From an uncultured Collinsella sp. (GTDB lineage: Bacteria; Actinomycetota; Coriobacteriia; Coriobacteriales; Coriobacteriaceae), in assembly GCA_900751755.1 (NCBI GenBank), contig CAADSP010000047.1, positions 1-49,950 on the forward strand: a stretch of 49,950 bases of DNA, written 5' to 3'. A program made the position numbers and the translations under genes. Shown piece by piece: positions 16,093-25,084 of the stretch. Position 1 is the stretch's first letter. Each line of letters opens with the position of its first letter. The notes below the pieces were generated by a model. It did not search any database, had not been told where the DNA came from, and saw only the letters and a list, made by a program, of their open reading frames with translations.

Positions 16093-16138
16093 TGAAGTTT
16101 CTTGTCTCGAATAACCGCTTGGGAACAGCGTAAGTTGG
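16071..16138. repeat. Head-to-head WEQRKL recombination repeats (A2/A3)
   Basis: The sequence CTTGGGAACAGCGTAAGTTGG occurs in inverted orientation on each side of a 26-nt centre (core copies 16073-16090 minus and 16119-16136 plus). It marks the divergent starts of cassettes S2 and S3. Further plus-strand cores lie at 14103-14120 and 16640-16657, and minus-strand cores at 17829-17846 and 18447-18464. Confidence 0.85.
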
Positions 16139-16689
16139 GGGAATTATTCTTCGAAAGCAATGAGCGCTCATCGTCAATGGAGATCTTATCTGTCAGTGTG
16201 GCTAAAGGAATATATCCCGCATCGGAATCGGACAGGGGTACAAATCCGGGTGCGAGCCTCGCGAATTACAAAGTGGTTCACAAGGGTGACGTTGTCTACA
16301 ACAGCATGCGAATGTGGCAGGGCGCTGTTGGGTCAAGTGATTACGATGGTATTGTTAGCCCAGCTTACGTAGTTGCTAGACCTGCCATCGAGCTAGACTC
16401 AACATGCTTTGGCTATCTTCTGAAGCGGCCTGTGATGTTATATAAATATCTGTGCGATTCGCAGGAGAACTCGAAAGATACCCAAACTCTGAAATACAAC
16501 AGATTCGCGGATATCGAAGTCACAATGCCAGCAAATCTCGAAGAGCAACGGGTGATTTCAGCTTGTCTGGGACGCGTTGACACCCTCATCACCCTTCATC
16601 AGCGTAAGTGCCAATACCATAGCTTGTGCGGGTATCTTCTTGGGAACAGCGTAAGTTGGGCAACTGTGGGACAACCTATGGCGGTCTGA
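16118..16689 (+). CDS. Silent HsdS target-recognition cassette S3 (no own start)
   Basis: Begins at WEQRKLGELFFESNERSS, carries one TRD, ends at VDTLITLHQR (16585-16605), then runs a short way out of family to a stop at 16689. The only upstream start would be a TTG at 16102 without a ribosome site, so I treat it as unexpressed. A distinct TRD sequence from S1, S2 and S6. Same strand as hsdM. Confidence 0.75.
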
Positions 16690-17156
16690 GCGGTAAAACC
16701 AAGGAAGATTTCGGTCATGGCAACGCTAGGTTCGTTCCGTATACCAATGTCTTCGACAATCCCCTGACGGACACAAAGCGGCTCGAGACAGTCGAAATAG
16801 ATTCAAGCCAAAACAAAGTTGCGTACGGTGACACGTTCTTCACTGTGTCTTCTGAAACGCCAGATGAAGTTGGCATGTCCTTAGTTTGGCTCTCTGACCA
16901 GGATGATGTTTACCTCAACAGCTTCTGTTTTGGATACAGACAAGATTCAACGTTTGACCCGCATTACCTAGCCTACATGCTCAGGTCAAGTTCGATTCGT
17001 TCCGATCTCACTCTGCTGGCTCAGGGAATCTCTAGATTCAACATCTCCAAGAACAAGGTGATGGAGTTGAGTGTTCCCGTTCCGTCTGCGGCAGAGCAGA
17101 AGCAAATTGGTCAATACTTCGCCCGCCTCGACAGCCTCATCACCCTTCATCAGTGA
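16638..17156 (+). CDS. Silent HsdS target-recognition cassette S4 (near-copy of the expressed S5)
   Basis: Begins at SSWEQRKLGNCGTTYGGL and ends in LITLHQ followed at once by TGA. Protein identity with the second TRD of the full HsdS at 17330-17846 is about 90%, in opposite orientation. No start codon with a ribosome site. It ends 46 bp before the bidirectional terminator at 17202-17238. Confidence 0.75.
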   Translation, partial: SWEQRKLGNCGTTYGGLSGKTKEDFGHGNARFVPYTNVFDNPLTDTKRLETVEIDSSQNKVAYGDTFFTVSSETPDEVGMSLVWLSDQDDVYLNSFCFGYRQDSTFDPHYLAYMLRSSSIRSDLTLLAQGISRFNISKNKVMELSVPVPSAAEQKQIGQYFARLDSLITLHQ

Positions 17157-17201
17157 CAGCTCGGCGACAATGCGAACGACAATTATTCCTCGCAAAAAAG
17201 A

Positions 17202-17238
17202 AAAACCGCCGATTAGATATAGCGAAATCGGCGGTTTT
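17202..17238. terminator. Bidirectional rho-independent terminator between the converging hsd operons
   Basis: Arms AAAACCGCCGATT and AATCGGCGGTTTT (13 bp, perfect) with an 11-nt loop. A T-rich tract follows in the minus direction (TTTTTCTTTTTTG) and a short one in the plus direction. It separates the hsdM-side cassettes from the hsdR-hsdS operon. Confidence 0.88.
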
Positions 17239-17272
17239 GAGACTCGAAATTAGAAGCAACTCACGATAGCTA

Positions 17273-18547
17273 TTAGACAAACATCCTATCCAATAGCGAT
17301 TTCTTAGTATTTCTCAATAACTCAAGCTTACGCTGATGAAGGGTGATGAGGGAGTCGAGCTTGGTAAAGTATTGGCCAAGCTGCTTCTGCTCTACCACAG
17401 AAGGAACGGGAACGTTCAACTCCATCACCTTGTTTTTGGAGATGTTGAACCTAGAGATCCCCTGAGCCAGCGGAGTGAGATTGGAACGCACCGAACTTGA
17501 TCTGAGCATATAAGCAAGGTAATGCGGATCAAACGTTGAATCTTGCCTGTAACCAAAACAGAAGCTGTTGAGGTAAACATCTTCCTGGTCAGAGAGCCAA
17601 ACAGAGGACATTCCGACTTCATCCGGCGTTTCAGATGACACAGTAAAGAACACGTCACCATACGCAACCTGGTTTTGGCTGGAATCAATTTCGACTGCCT
17701 CGAGCCGCTTCGTGTCCGTCAATGGGTTATCGAAGACATTGGTATACGGGATGAACCTTGCGCTGCCGTGACCGAAATCTTCTTTGGTTTTGCCGGTCAA
17801 ACCGCCATAGGTTGTCCCACAGTTGCCCAACTTACGCTGTTCCCAAGGGTCAGTAAAACCGGCGAAGCGGATTTCCGGGAATCGCTCACCCGGTTTGGGA
17901 AACATCTTATCAAGCATCGATTTTTTCAACTGAGCGAGCTTGTCGTACTTACGCTGATGAAGGGTGATGAGGGAATTCAATTGCGTGAAGAAGCATCCTA
18001 TTTGCTTTTGTTCTTCCGTTGAGCATGGCAAAGTGAGCGCGGTTTCAAGGAAATCGTCTGGCGCAATATTAAGCAGTCCATGATTTCGCGCGCCTTCAGC
18101 AGCAATCATCTGAACCGCACCATGCCAACGATTCGTCTCGTAATACGTTACCAAGAAATCAGGGTCTCCTTGATCGAGCCCGAAGCAGATGTACAGCGTG
18201 GATAAACAGCCCTTTTCGTACTTGGTCAGGCGTTTAATCGCTCCCCATGGACTGTCGCTCGAAGTGCTCTTGTTGTAGGCGAACTCTCCGTTCTCCAGTA
18301 AGTAATACCCGCTCATATCACGGCTAGCGACTTGGTTGTTGAAGTAATCGCGCTGGTCCACAAGCCCATGCTGAGCCGAGATGGTGAGGGGAAGGTCGGA
18401 CTGGTTGCCCTCGTTTTTCCGGATTACCCGATGAGCAACCTCCCCCAACTTACGCTGTTCCCAAGTTGAAACGAGGGGACGCATGGTCGCATGCGTCCCC
18501 TCAGATAGACAAACTTTCGATTTCGCCTGTTCAAAAAAGCCGCTCAT
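17273..18547 (-). CDS. hsdS: Full-length two-TRD HsdS specificity subunit, expressed behind hsdR
   Basis: 424 residues with the classic order: TRD1 (from WEQRKLGEVAHRV, residues about 29-195), the central conserved helix (LITLHQRKYDKLAQLKKSMLDKMF), TRD2 (from DPWEQRKLGNCGTTYGGL) and the distal conserved helix (LITLHQRKLELLRNTKKSLLDRMF). Its ATG overlaps the hsdR TGA by 4 bp (ATGA), so translation is coupled to HsdR. TRD1 and TRD2 are both bounded by the A and B repeats, so both are open to exchange with the cassettes at 14050-17156. TRD2 is nearly the same as silent cassette S4. Confidence 0.93.
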   Translation of the reverse strand: MSGFFEQAKSKVCLSEGTHATMRPLVSTWEQRKLGEVAHRVIRKNEGNQSDLPLTISAQHGLVDQRDYFNNQVASRDMSGYYLLENGEFAYNKSTSSDSPWGAIKRLTKYEKGCLSTLYICFGLDQGDPDFLVTYYETNRWHGAVQMIAAEGARNHGLLNIAPDDFLETALTLPCSTEEQKQIGCFFTQLNSLITLHQRKYDKLAQLKKSMLDKMFPKPGERFPEIRFAGFTDPWEQRKLGNCGTTYGGLTGKTKEDFGHGSARFIPYTNVFDNPLTDTKRLEAVEIDSSQNQVAYGDVFFTVSSETPDEVGMSSVWLSDQEDVYLNSFCFGYRQDSTFDPHYLAYMLRSSSVRSNLTPLAQGISRFNISKNKVMELNVPVPSVVEQKQLGQYFTKLDSLITLHQRKLELLRNTKKSLLDRMFV

Positions 18548-21500
18548 TCGTCGATGTCGAAGCCGCCTTCCAGGATGAACTTCTTCAACAGCGCCGCCGC
18601 ACGGGTGTTCACCTTGAACAGAGGAAGCGTCTTGCCTTCCTTCTGCTCAAAGAAAGCCTTAGCGCGCGTCTTGTCCACCGAGTCCTTCAAATCGTCGAAG
18701 CGCCCGAACTCGTTAATGTTCGATTCCGTCAGGTCAAGCGCGGCCATGGTGGCAAGCAGCTCGCCGTCTATGCCGAGCGCCTCGACGATTCGCTCGACTT
18801 GAGCGTTTTTCGCCTTGCGGGCATAGGACGTGATGTAATCCCTCAACGTCTTGCCGTCTTCCAGGGCGACGTCCCCTCGCTCGACATCGTGAAGGAACAG
18901 CTCGGCGAAGCGCTGGTCATCCTGGCTTAGGGACGCGAACGATCGGTGGAGCTCCTCGCGCGCGGCGGCAAGACCCTCGTCGTCCTGCTCAAGGCATTTC
19001 AGCCACTTCTCGAAGTTCGCGTTCATGTAGTCGCTGTCTATGAGCCCCGTGTCGATTTCGGTTATATGACCATCGAGCTCGTAGGGCGCTTCGGGCGCGT
19101 CGCCAGGCCCGCCCCCTCCTGCGAACAACTCCTTGTAGCGCTGCACGAGAATGAGGTAGGTCCGCTCGTCGATGACCGGTTGCACGAAGAAGGACTTGCC
19201 CCTCGGCTCGCCTTCCTCCGGCTTCTCCTCAAACTCGTAGGTATCCTGCTCCCATGTGAAGCCCTGCACCTTTGCGGCCTCGAGGAACTCGTTGAGCTCA
19301 ACGAACTCCTTGGCGAACTTGCGCCTGGCTTCCTGCGATGCGGGGAGCTTGGAGAGGTTTCCTACGCCAGCTGCTTCGAAGACCATGAGTATCTCCTGAA
19401 GGCGCGCGTCCATCAACGCGATATTCTCCGGTAGTTTCTGGACGAACATGTCGAGTGGGCGGTCTCCCGAATACAGCTTCACTGCCGCTTCGATATAGCC
19501 CTTCATGGTGTGGGGATGACGGTAATAGCGGATCGTGCCGAAGGGCTTGTCGGGGCCGAACAGGCGATTCGTGCGGCTGAACGCCTGGATGATGCTCTCG
19601 TAGTCGATGACCTTGTCGAGGTAGAGCGTGTTGAGCCATTTGGAGTCGAAGCCCGTGAGCATCTGGTCCACTACGATGAGCAGGTCGATGCGAGAGCCGC
19701 GGTTGGAGTCGACGTTGACGTAGGGCTTCTTGTGAGACAGGCGCGCCGAGATGTCCTTCTTCATGGCGGGCCATGTAGGGATGGTAAACTCCTGGCCGTA
19801 TGCCTTGTTGTAGTCTTCTATGAGCTCGACCAGGGCATCTTCCTTCACCGTAGAGTCGGCGTTGTTGTCAATGCTCGGGTCGAAAAGGGCGGTCACCTTC
19901 ATCTGCGGGGCGCGTTCCTTGAAGGCTCGGTAATAGTCGATCGCCTCCGGAATGGAGCTCGTCGCCAAGATTGCATGGAACTTGTTGCCGTGGGAGAGCA
20001 CCGGGAAACGGCGCAGGATGTCATCTACGACCTTTTCGTGGTGCGGAGTGCCGGGCCAGTATTGGGCGCGGGTGAGGAAATCCTCGATGCCCTTGATGCG
20101 GTTGCCAGCACTGTCGACCATCGGTCCCATGGGGACCTTTGCCGAGTCCATATAGTAGTAGAAGACCTTGCTCTTTCGATCGTCGAAGATAGCTTCGGCT
20201 ACTGTTGCGGCTTTCGCTTGCTCTAGGGCGACCGCTTCGCGCACGTCGTGGTCGTCGAAGGTCGTCACCATATATGGGTCGAAGCCCAGGACGTTGCCGT
20301 CGCGGATGCCGTCTGCGATGCTGTAACGGTGCAGACACTCGCCGAACACCATGGCGGTGGTGGAGCCCTTCTTCTGGTTCTCGTCGAGAATCGGCGTACC
20401 TGTGAAGCCGAAGAACAGCGCGTTGGGGAACGCGCAGCGTATGTCCTGGAGCATCTCGCCGAAGGTGGAGCGGTGACACTCGTCAATGACGAACACGATT
20501 CGCTTGGAGGCCAGGCGGTTGAGTTCCGCCTGGGTGATTCTTCCCTCACCGGCCTTCACGTTGCTCATCTTCTGGATAGAGGTCACGATGAGGCGGTTCT
20601 TGGGGTCGTCGCTCGCGAGCTTCGACTTCAGCACCTGCGTGTTCTCGGTCCCCTGCACGTCGTCGGCGTCGTCTGCGAACGCGCGGTACTCGGAGAGCGA
20701 CTGCGTGCCCAGCTCGATGCGGTCCATGAGAAAGATCACCTTGTCGGCGTCGCGCGAGTCGGCTATGAGCTGGGCAGATTTGAAGCTCGTCATGGTCTTG
20801 CCGGAGCCGGTGGTATGCCATATGTAACCGCCGGGGCGCCCCGGGGTGCTGCTCTTGGGTCTCTCGTCCCATTTGCACCTGCGCACCTTGTCGGATATGG
20901 CGGAGGCTGCGTAGTACTGGTAGCTGCGCATAACTTTCAGGCAGCCGTCCGAACTGTCGGCCACGGTGTAGAAGCCAATGAGCTGGTGCGCCATTGGAAT
21001 GGAAAGCAGCGTGGAGGTGAAGCGTTTCCATTCGTCGGTTCCGGGTTTGTCGCCCGCGCAGACGGGCTCGTTGTTGAAGTCTTCCCAGTAGAAGAAGAAG
21101 TTCGGGTTGAACGCGCCCGTGCCAGGGTTGGCGAAATAGCGCGCCTCGTCGGGGGTCATCCCCACGAAGATCTGCGTCAGGCGGAAGAGCCCCGTGAACA
21201 CGCCCTCGTGGGCATACTTCTCAATCTGACCAGTGGCCTGGCTGACGGGGATGCCGCTGCGCTTGAGCTCGATATGGATGACCGGCATGCCGTTAATGAG
21301 CAGGCACAGGTCTCCACGGCGGTCGTTCAGGATCTTGTTCTTCGCAGGATAAACCGGCTGTTGAGCTATCTGGTAGCGGCTCTGGCCGGCTGCGATCTCC
21401 TGACGATCATAAATCTTCAGACTCACCTCCTTGCCCAGGTGAAGTGTGTCGTCGGGGTTGTCGCGCGTAACGGCGACGGTCTTTCCGTTGATGAACCCGT

Positions 21501-21744
21501 TGAGTGCGAGTGGGGTCTTGAGCGTTTCGATTTGTTCGATGACCTGCGCCATCTCGCCCTGGGTGAGCGGGCAGCCGTTCAGGCGGTCTATGTCGGCGTT
21601 GTTCTGAAACAGAATCTTCGCCCAGTTGTCGATGAGGTCCTGCTCGGTGGGATAGCGAAGCACGCCCCCCGCGTCGTCCCAGCCGTGCTGCTTCAGCACG
21701 GTGATGACCGCTTCCTCGAACGCTGCCTCTTTATCGAAAACCAT
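18544..21744 (-). CDS. hsdR: Type I restriction endonuclease subunit HsdR
   Basis: A 1066-residue restriction and translocation subunit. The N-terminal nuclease domain has the PD-(D/E)xK-like IHIELKRSG near residue 150. The helicase motor follows: HTTGSGKT Walker A near 310, the DECH box and DEAD-like motifs. A C-terminal region binds the methylase core. The frame extends to 21792, but a TATAAT box on this strand at 21795-21800 puts the transcript start near 21788. The ATG at 21744 with a TAGG site is therefore the likely start. Its stop overlaps the hsdS start, so HsdR and the full HsdS are made together, separate from HsdM. Confidence 0.93.
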   Translation of the reverse strand: MVFDKEAAFEEAVITVLKQHGWDDAGGVLRYPTEQDLIDNWAKILFQNNADIDRLNGCPLTQGEMAQVIEQIETLKTPLALNGFINGKTVAVTRDNPDDTLHLGKEVSLKIYDRQEIAAGQSRYQIAQQPVYPAKNKILNDRRGDLCLLINGMPVIHIELKRSGIPVSQATGQIEKYAHEGVFTGLFRLTQIFVGMTPDEARYFANPGTGAFNPNFFFYWEDFNNEPVCAGDKPGTDEWKRFTSTLLSIPMAHQLIGFYTVADSSDGCLKVMRSYQYYAASAISDKVRRCKWDERPKSSTPGRPGGYIWHTTGSGKTMTSFKSAQLIADSRDADKVIFLMDRIELGTQSLSEYRAFADDADDVQGTENTQVLKSKLASDDPKNRLIVTSIQKMSNVKAGEGRITQAELNRLASKRIVFVIDECHRSTFGEMLQDIRCAFPNALFFGFTGTPILDENQKKGSTTAMVFGECLHRYSIADGIRDGNVLGFDPYMVTTFDDHDVREAVALEQAKAATVAEAIFDDRKSKVFYYYMDSAKVPMGPMVDSAGNRIKGIEDFLTRAQYWPGTPHHEKVVDDILRRFPVLSHGNKFHAILATSSIPEAIDYYRAFKERAPQMKVTALFDPSIDNNADSTVKEDALVELIEDYNKAYGQEFTIPTWPAMKKDISARLSHKKPYVNVDSNRGSRIDLLIVVDQMLTGFDSKWLNTLYLDKVIDYESIIQAFSRTNRLFGPDKPFGTIRYYRHPHTMKGYIEAAVKLYSGDRPLDMFVQKLPENIALMDARLQEILMVFEAAGVGNLSKLPASQEARRKFAKEFVELNEFLEAAKVQGFTWEQDTYEFEEKPEEGEPRGKSFFVQPVIDERTYLILVQRYKELFAGGGGPGDAPEAPYELDGHITEIDTGLIDSDYMNANFEKWLKCLEQDDEGLAAAREELHRSFASLSQDDQRFAELFLHDVERGDVALEDGKTLRDYITSYARKAKNAQVERIVEALGIDGELLATMAALDLTESNINEFGRFDDLKDSVDKTRAKAFFEQKEGKTLPLFKVNTRAAALLKKFILEGGFDIDE

Positions 21745-21794
21745 AGCAAAACCTATCTGCACAATTGCAAAAAGCGCATTTAACTGTTCCAAGC

Positions 21795-21800
21795 ATTATA
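21795..21800 (-). promoter_or_regulatory. Candidate -10 box of hsdR
   Basis: TATAAT on the minus strand, about 50 bp before the chosen hsdR start. No good -35 is visible. Two short palindromes lie further upstream (21837-21851 and 21855-21874). Confidence 0.4.
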
Positions 21801-21836
21801 GGTCACGCGGCAATTTCCCCGGGATGGCTCAAACCC

Positions 21837-21874
21837 ATTACAGTCTGTAATAGGCCATCGATAAATTTCGATGG
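21837..21874. promoter_or_regulatory. Tandem palindromes upstream of hsdR
   Basis: ATTACAGTCTGTAAT (21837-21851) and CCATCGATAAATTTCGATGG (21855-21874) are adjacent perfect inverted repeats about 40-75 bp upstream of the hsdR -10 box. They could be operators; the second could instead act as a hairpin at the end of the exonuclease region. Confidence 0.35.
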
Positions 21875-21955
21875 CGAGCATTCGGCGCATTGCCTACGAT
21901 ACGGGCAAGCCCCGAGGGGCCGCCGATCAGGCGCCTCCGGATGGCCGTCTGCCCC

Positions 21956-22690
21956 CTACCTCCCCTCCGCCTTCAGCTTCAGCAGCAGGTCGCCCAGCTC
22001 GGGGCACTTGCTGGAAAGGCGCGTCTGGGCTCGCTCGCCCATCCCCCACCGCTGGCGGATCTCCTGGGCGTGCGGGCTCACACGGTAGTCCTCGTCCATC
22101 ATCTGCTTGAACAACTTGGCGGTTACGCGCGCATCGGCTAGGGCGCTGTGGGCATGGCCCGTCGACTCGTCGAACTCGACGCCAAACCACGTTGCCGCGT
22201 CGCCCAACGAGACGCGCCCGTGGCTGCCCACGTCCATGATCGAGATGTAAAACGCCTGCAGGTCAGCCCAGTCCGTAGGAAATGCGGAAAGGCCGATGTG
22301 CTTTGCCTGGCACTCGGTCAAAAGCTGTCGACGGTCCGTCCCGCTCCAGCAAACTATCTGGGCGGAGTAGCGACCGATCCAATCGCTGAGCCTTTTGATC
22401 ACCACATAGAGCGGATCGGCCATCGCGGTGTCCACGGCCGATATCCCTGTGAGCTCGCGGACGGGATACGCAACGCCTTCGGTAAATTCCGTCTGCACAA
22501 ACTGCGAGAACTCGCCCATAACGTTGCCGTGGTAATCGAGCTTGACGGCGCCGACCTCGATAATCTCATTGCGCAGTCCACGGCGCTGGCGCTGCTTTGG
22601 CACCGGCGCAAACTCAAAGTCCAGCACAATCTGGCGCGCAAAGTTCGTCGTATCGATAGCCGAGATACCCGGCGTCTTTTCAGCTGACAC
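21956..22690 (-). CDS. DEDDh 3'-5' exonuclease (DnaQ / RNase T-like)
   Basis: A 244-residue exonuclease. Asp24 and Glu26 (IVLDFEF) form motif I, the middle Asp lies in VCWSGTDRRQL, and HSALADARV near residue 186 supplies the His and last Asp of the DEDDh set. EFVEGVAYPVRELTGI-like sequence follows motif I as in DnaQ-type proteins. The frame reaches 22804, but the GTG at 22690 has an AGAAAGG ribosome site and the upstream codons are not family-like. It acts on single-stranded DNA or RNA ends; substrate unknown. It may belong to the defence island or be housekeeping. Confidence 0.85.
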   Translation of the reverse strand: MSAEKTPGISAIDTTNFARQIVLDFEFAPVPKQRQRRGLRNEIIEVGAVKLDYHGNVMGEFSQFVQTEFTEGVAYPVRELTGISAVDTAMADPLYVVIKRLSDWIGRYSAQIVCWSGTDRRQLLTECQAKHIGLSAFPTDWADLQAFYISIMDVGSHGRVSLGDAATWFGVEFDESTGHAHSALADARVTAKLFKQMMDEDYRVSPHAQEIRQRWGMGERAQTRLSSKCPELGDLLLKLKAEGR

Positions 22691-22862
22691 GGTTAGGGCC
22701 TTTCTCCGTTGCCTGCCGCTTGCTACATAGGCGGCTACATTGCCGTAAGGATAGGCGCCCGTACGGACATGAAAGTGGGGCGCAATACCATGCGCCAGGC
22801 ACACGCCATGCAGACGGCCCCAAGAGAGTCACCCGCTCTATTCAAATGCATGAAAAAGATTT

Positions 22863-22899
22863 AGGCCCGGTGACTTGAATCAGCGGTCATCCCGGGCCC
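22863..22899 (-). terminator. Possible minus-strand terminator upstream of the exonuclease
   Basis: An imperfect stem GGCCCGGGATGAC / GTCACCGGGCC (minus strand) followed by TAAATCTTTTTC. It would end a transcript coming from 22900-23150, where only short open frames remain (22901-22990, 29 codons; 22971-23093, 40 codons). The stretch 22691-23147 otherwise shows no gene. Confidence 0.4.
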
Positions 22900-23147
22900 A
22901 TCAGAGCTCGTAGAGCTCTTGGTTGCTTTGGTCTCGCTCTTCACGGCGCTTATCGAACTTTCCGAGGCACTCAAGCAGCATTCGAAGCATAACAAGTCGC
23001 TGCCATTAAGGCACTGACCTCTTGACCAAGCAACGGCGCTGCCCAGCTATCCACAACTTGGGCTGCCGTCGACTTTATTCTATCCGCGAGCATCTGGTTT
23101 ACCAAATGGATTTTCGGTAAAGGAAGCACGGCACGCCCGCAAAACCA

Positions 23148-23590
23148 CTACGCCCCAAGTGCCGCCATGGGGATCACCGCCACGCCGTCGTCGCGTGTGT
23201 AGGCAATGCTCCCCTTTCCAACCACGACCGCCAAAAACGCCGGCGCGGCATTCTGGGCGGCAGGATTGGAGAGCACTTTCCTCTCCAGCGCCTTGAGATT
23301 TCTCGCTCCATCGTCTGCTTTCGCATCACTCAGCTTGACCTCGATGGCTCCCCAGCGCCCGTCGTGCTCAAGGATCAGATCCACCTCAAGGCCCTTCTCA
23401 TCTCGGAAATAATGGACACTGTTGTCGACACCGCCGTAGGTGGAAAGGAACACGCGAACGCGGGCCTTCGAGCGCGCGTACTGACTTGCCGTCTGTCGCA
23501 CAAGCTCGTCCGAAAGCCCAAGGTTTGCAGGCCAACCGCCCCTGCAGCACCAGCGGGCGACGTCATCCTGCGAAATTACGCCATTCTCAA
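23148..23590 (-). pseudogene. Remnant of a DUF4143 AAA ATPase
   Basis: The frame from about 23590 to 23148 matches two pieces of the DUF4143 family: the linker RWCCRGGWPANLGLSDELVRQTASQYA, then directly the C-terminal restriction-like part (LSTYGGVDNSVHYFRDEKGLEVDLILEHDGRWGAIEVKLSD). The segment normally between them and the whole N-terminal ATPase domain are missing. A complete member of the family is about 400 residues. It is a different lineage from the intact ATPase at 6708-8030. Confidence 0.7.
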
Positions 23591-23678
23591 TGCAGTTTTT
23601 ACGCTATTTTCATTGAAGGTTTTACGCTTGGCATCCTTAGCGCGACCCATTCCGAGCATCACATCAGAGCGCGCTTGG

Positions 23679-25070
23679 TTATCTCCGCTCGCACATCTCG
23701 GCAAACGAGATCAGCTTGACGTCTCCCCTACTCTCCGCGGCATCCCGACATCCCTGCGCAAAGCCGCGCTTCGAGAAGATCGCATAGCTTTTGTGCTGCC
23801 GTCTAAAGAGCTCGCTTCGGTGCACGAGCTTTTGCAGCACGTCTTCGCCCACCGGTTCATTGCGCCATTTGCACTCCGCAAACAGCGCAGTGCCCTCGCC
23901 ATCGTCAACAATCAAGTCAATTTCTTCCTGCGCATGCGTGCGATTATCCGTCCCCCACCAGCGCCCGACGCTCGCCGGAACCACATCGAGCTGGCCCGCC
24001 CGCGCAAGTTCGTACACGTATTGCCTGCATATAAGCTCAAAGACCGTACCCATGTAATCCGATACGTGCGGCTCAATGCGCTTATACGCCATCTCGGCCA
24101 TATCGTTTTGAATCAGCCCAATGTTCTGCGGCACAAACTTGTACCAGAACCTAAACATCTGGTCGCTCAGCAGATACACGGCTCGCTTATTGCTCGTCTC
24201 GTTTAGGGGCAGCTCGCGCTCGACAATCCCAAGCGACGCCAGCTTATCCACATAGCTCTTTACGTTGCTCGCAGGGATTCCCGTAGAGCTCGCAATCTCC
24301 GAGATCTTCGAGCGCCCCTGAGCAATTGCTTGCACGATCGCATCATATTGCTCGGGATTGCGGCACTCTTGCAATAGCAGGTTACTCGGCTCCTCAAAGA
24401 GATAGCCCGTAGGAGTAAGAAAAAGACGCTTGATGTTGTCCTTAAGCGCTACGGTAGGATCGACTTTCTCGATATATGCAGGAATGCCGCCCGTCATGCC
24501 ATAGCAAACCGCAGCGTCTTCGCGACCCATGTTCTGCCACAGGTCGAGGGTCGTCGTAAAATCGAGCGGCATGATCTTAAACTGGGCCGTACGCCTACCG
24601 TATAGCGGACTCTCGTAGCCCAGCACCTGCTCTTCCATGAACGAAAGCGACGACCCGCACAGGATAAGCATGAGCTTGGTCTCTTTGTACAAGTGATCGA
24701 TCTTGTCTTGCAGCAATGAGCTGATCTCGGGATTCGATTGGGCGAGATAGGGATACTCGTCAATCACGACAATCAAACGTTCCGTGCGAGCCATGGTGGC
24801 CAATGCATCGAACGCTTCGTCAAAACTACGGAATGACACGCCTGCAGCACCAACCGAGCCTGCAAGTATCGCCTGGCTAAAGCCGTGCAGGTTTGCCTCT
24901 GCATTGGTACGGCGAGCTTGAAAGTAAATAGCCTTCTTGCCTTGGATGAACTCTGTGATAAGGCGTGTTTTACCCACGCGACGGCGGCCGTAGATCACAG
25001 GCATCTCAAAGGAGTCCGTGCCATACAGTCGATTGAGCTCGGACATTTCCGCTGTTCTTCCGATAAACAT
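23679..25070 (-). CDS. Archaeal-type AAA ATPase with DUF234 domain
   Basis: A 463-residue ATPase: MFIGRTAEMSELNRLY start, Walker A GRRRVGKT at residues 28-35, Walker B VVIDEYPYL near 108-116. A winged-helix segment lies at about 255-310 (ISEIASSTGIPASNVKSYVDKL), and the C-terminal DUF234 nuclease-like domain at about 340-463 (EEIDLIVDDGEGTALFAECKW). The biological role of the family is unknown. The ATG at 25070 has a GGAAGG ribosome site. A 25-bp perfect inverted repeat lies 15 bp upstream and is presumably its control element; the longer frame to 25157 just reads through that repeat. Confidence 0.87.
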   Translation of the reverse strand: MFIGRTAEMSELNRLYGTDSFEMPVIYGRRRVGKTRLITEFIQGKKAIYFQARRTNAEANLHGFSQAILAGSVGAAGVSFRSFDEAFDALATMARTERLIVVIDEYPYLAQSNPEISSLLQDKIDHLYKETKLMLILCGSSLSFMEEQVLGYESPLYGRRTAQFKIMPLDFTTTLDLWQNMGREDAAVCYGMTGGIPAYIEKVDPTVALKDNIKRLFLTPTGYLFEEPSNLLLQECRNPEQYDAIVQAIAQGRSKISEIASSTGIPASNVKSYVDKLASLGIVERELPLNETSNKRAVYLLSDQMFRFWYKFVPQNIGLIQNDMAEMAYKRIEPHVSDYMGTVFELICRQYVYELARAGQLDVVPASVGRWWGTDNRTHAQEEIDLIVDDGEGTALFAECKWRNEPVGEDVLQKLVHRSELFRRQHKSYAIFSKRGFAQGCRDAAESRGDVKLISFAEMCERR

Positions 25071-25084
25071 GGGCCATCCTTCCT

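Noticed and set aside
16102..16660. TTG (16102) and GTG (16626) as real starts of cassettes S3 and S4
   Set aside because: Neither has a ribosome site or promoter, and both frames begin inside or next to the recombination repeat; they are better read as silent cassettes.
20248..21783. 511-codon plus-strand open frame opposite hsdR
   Set aside because: Antisense shadow of hsdR.
22901..23093. Two short minus-strand frames (29 and 40 codons)
   Set aside because: They overlap in different frames and have no convincing ribosome site or homology; they may be debris of a lost gene.
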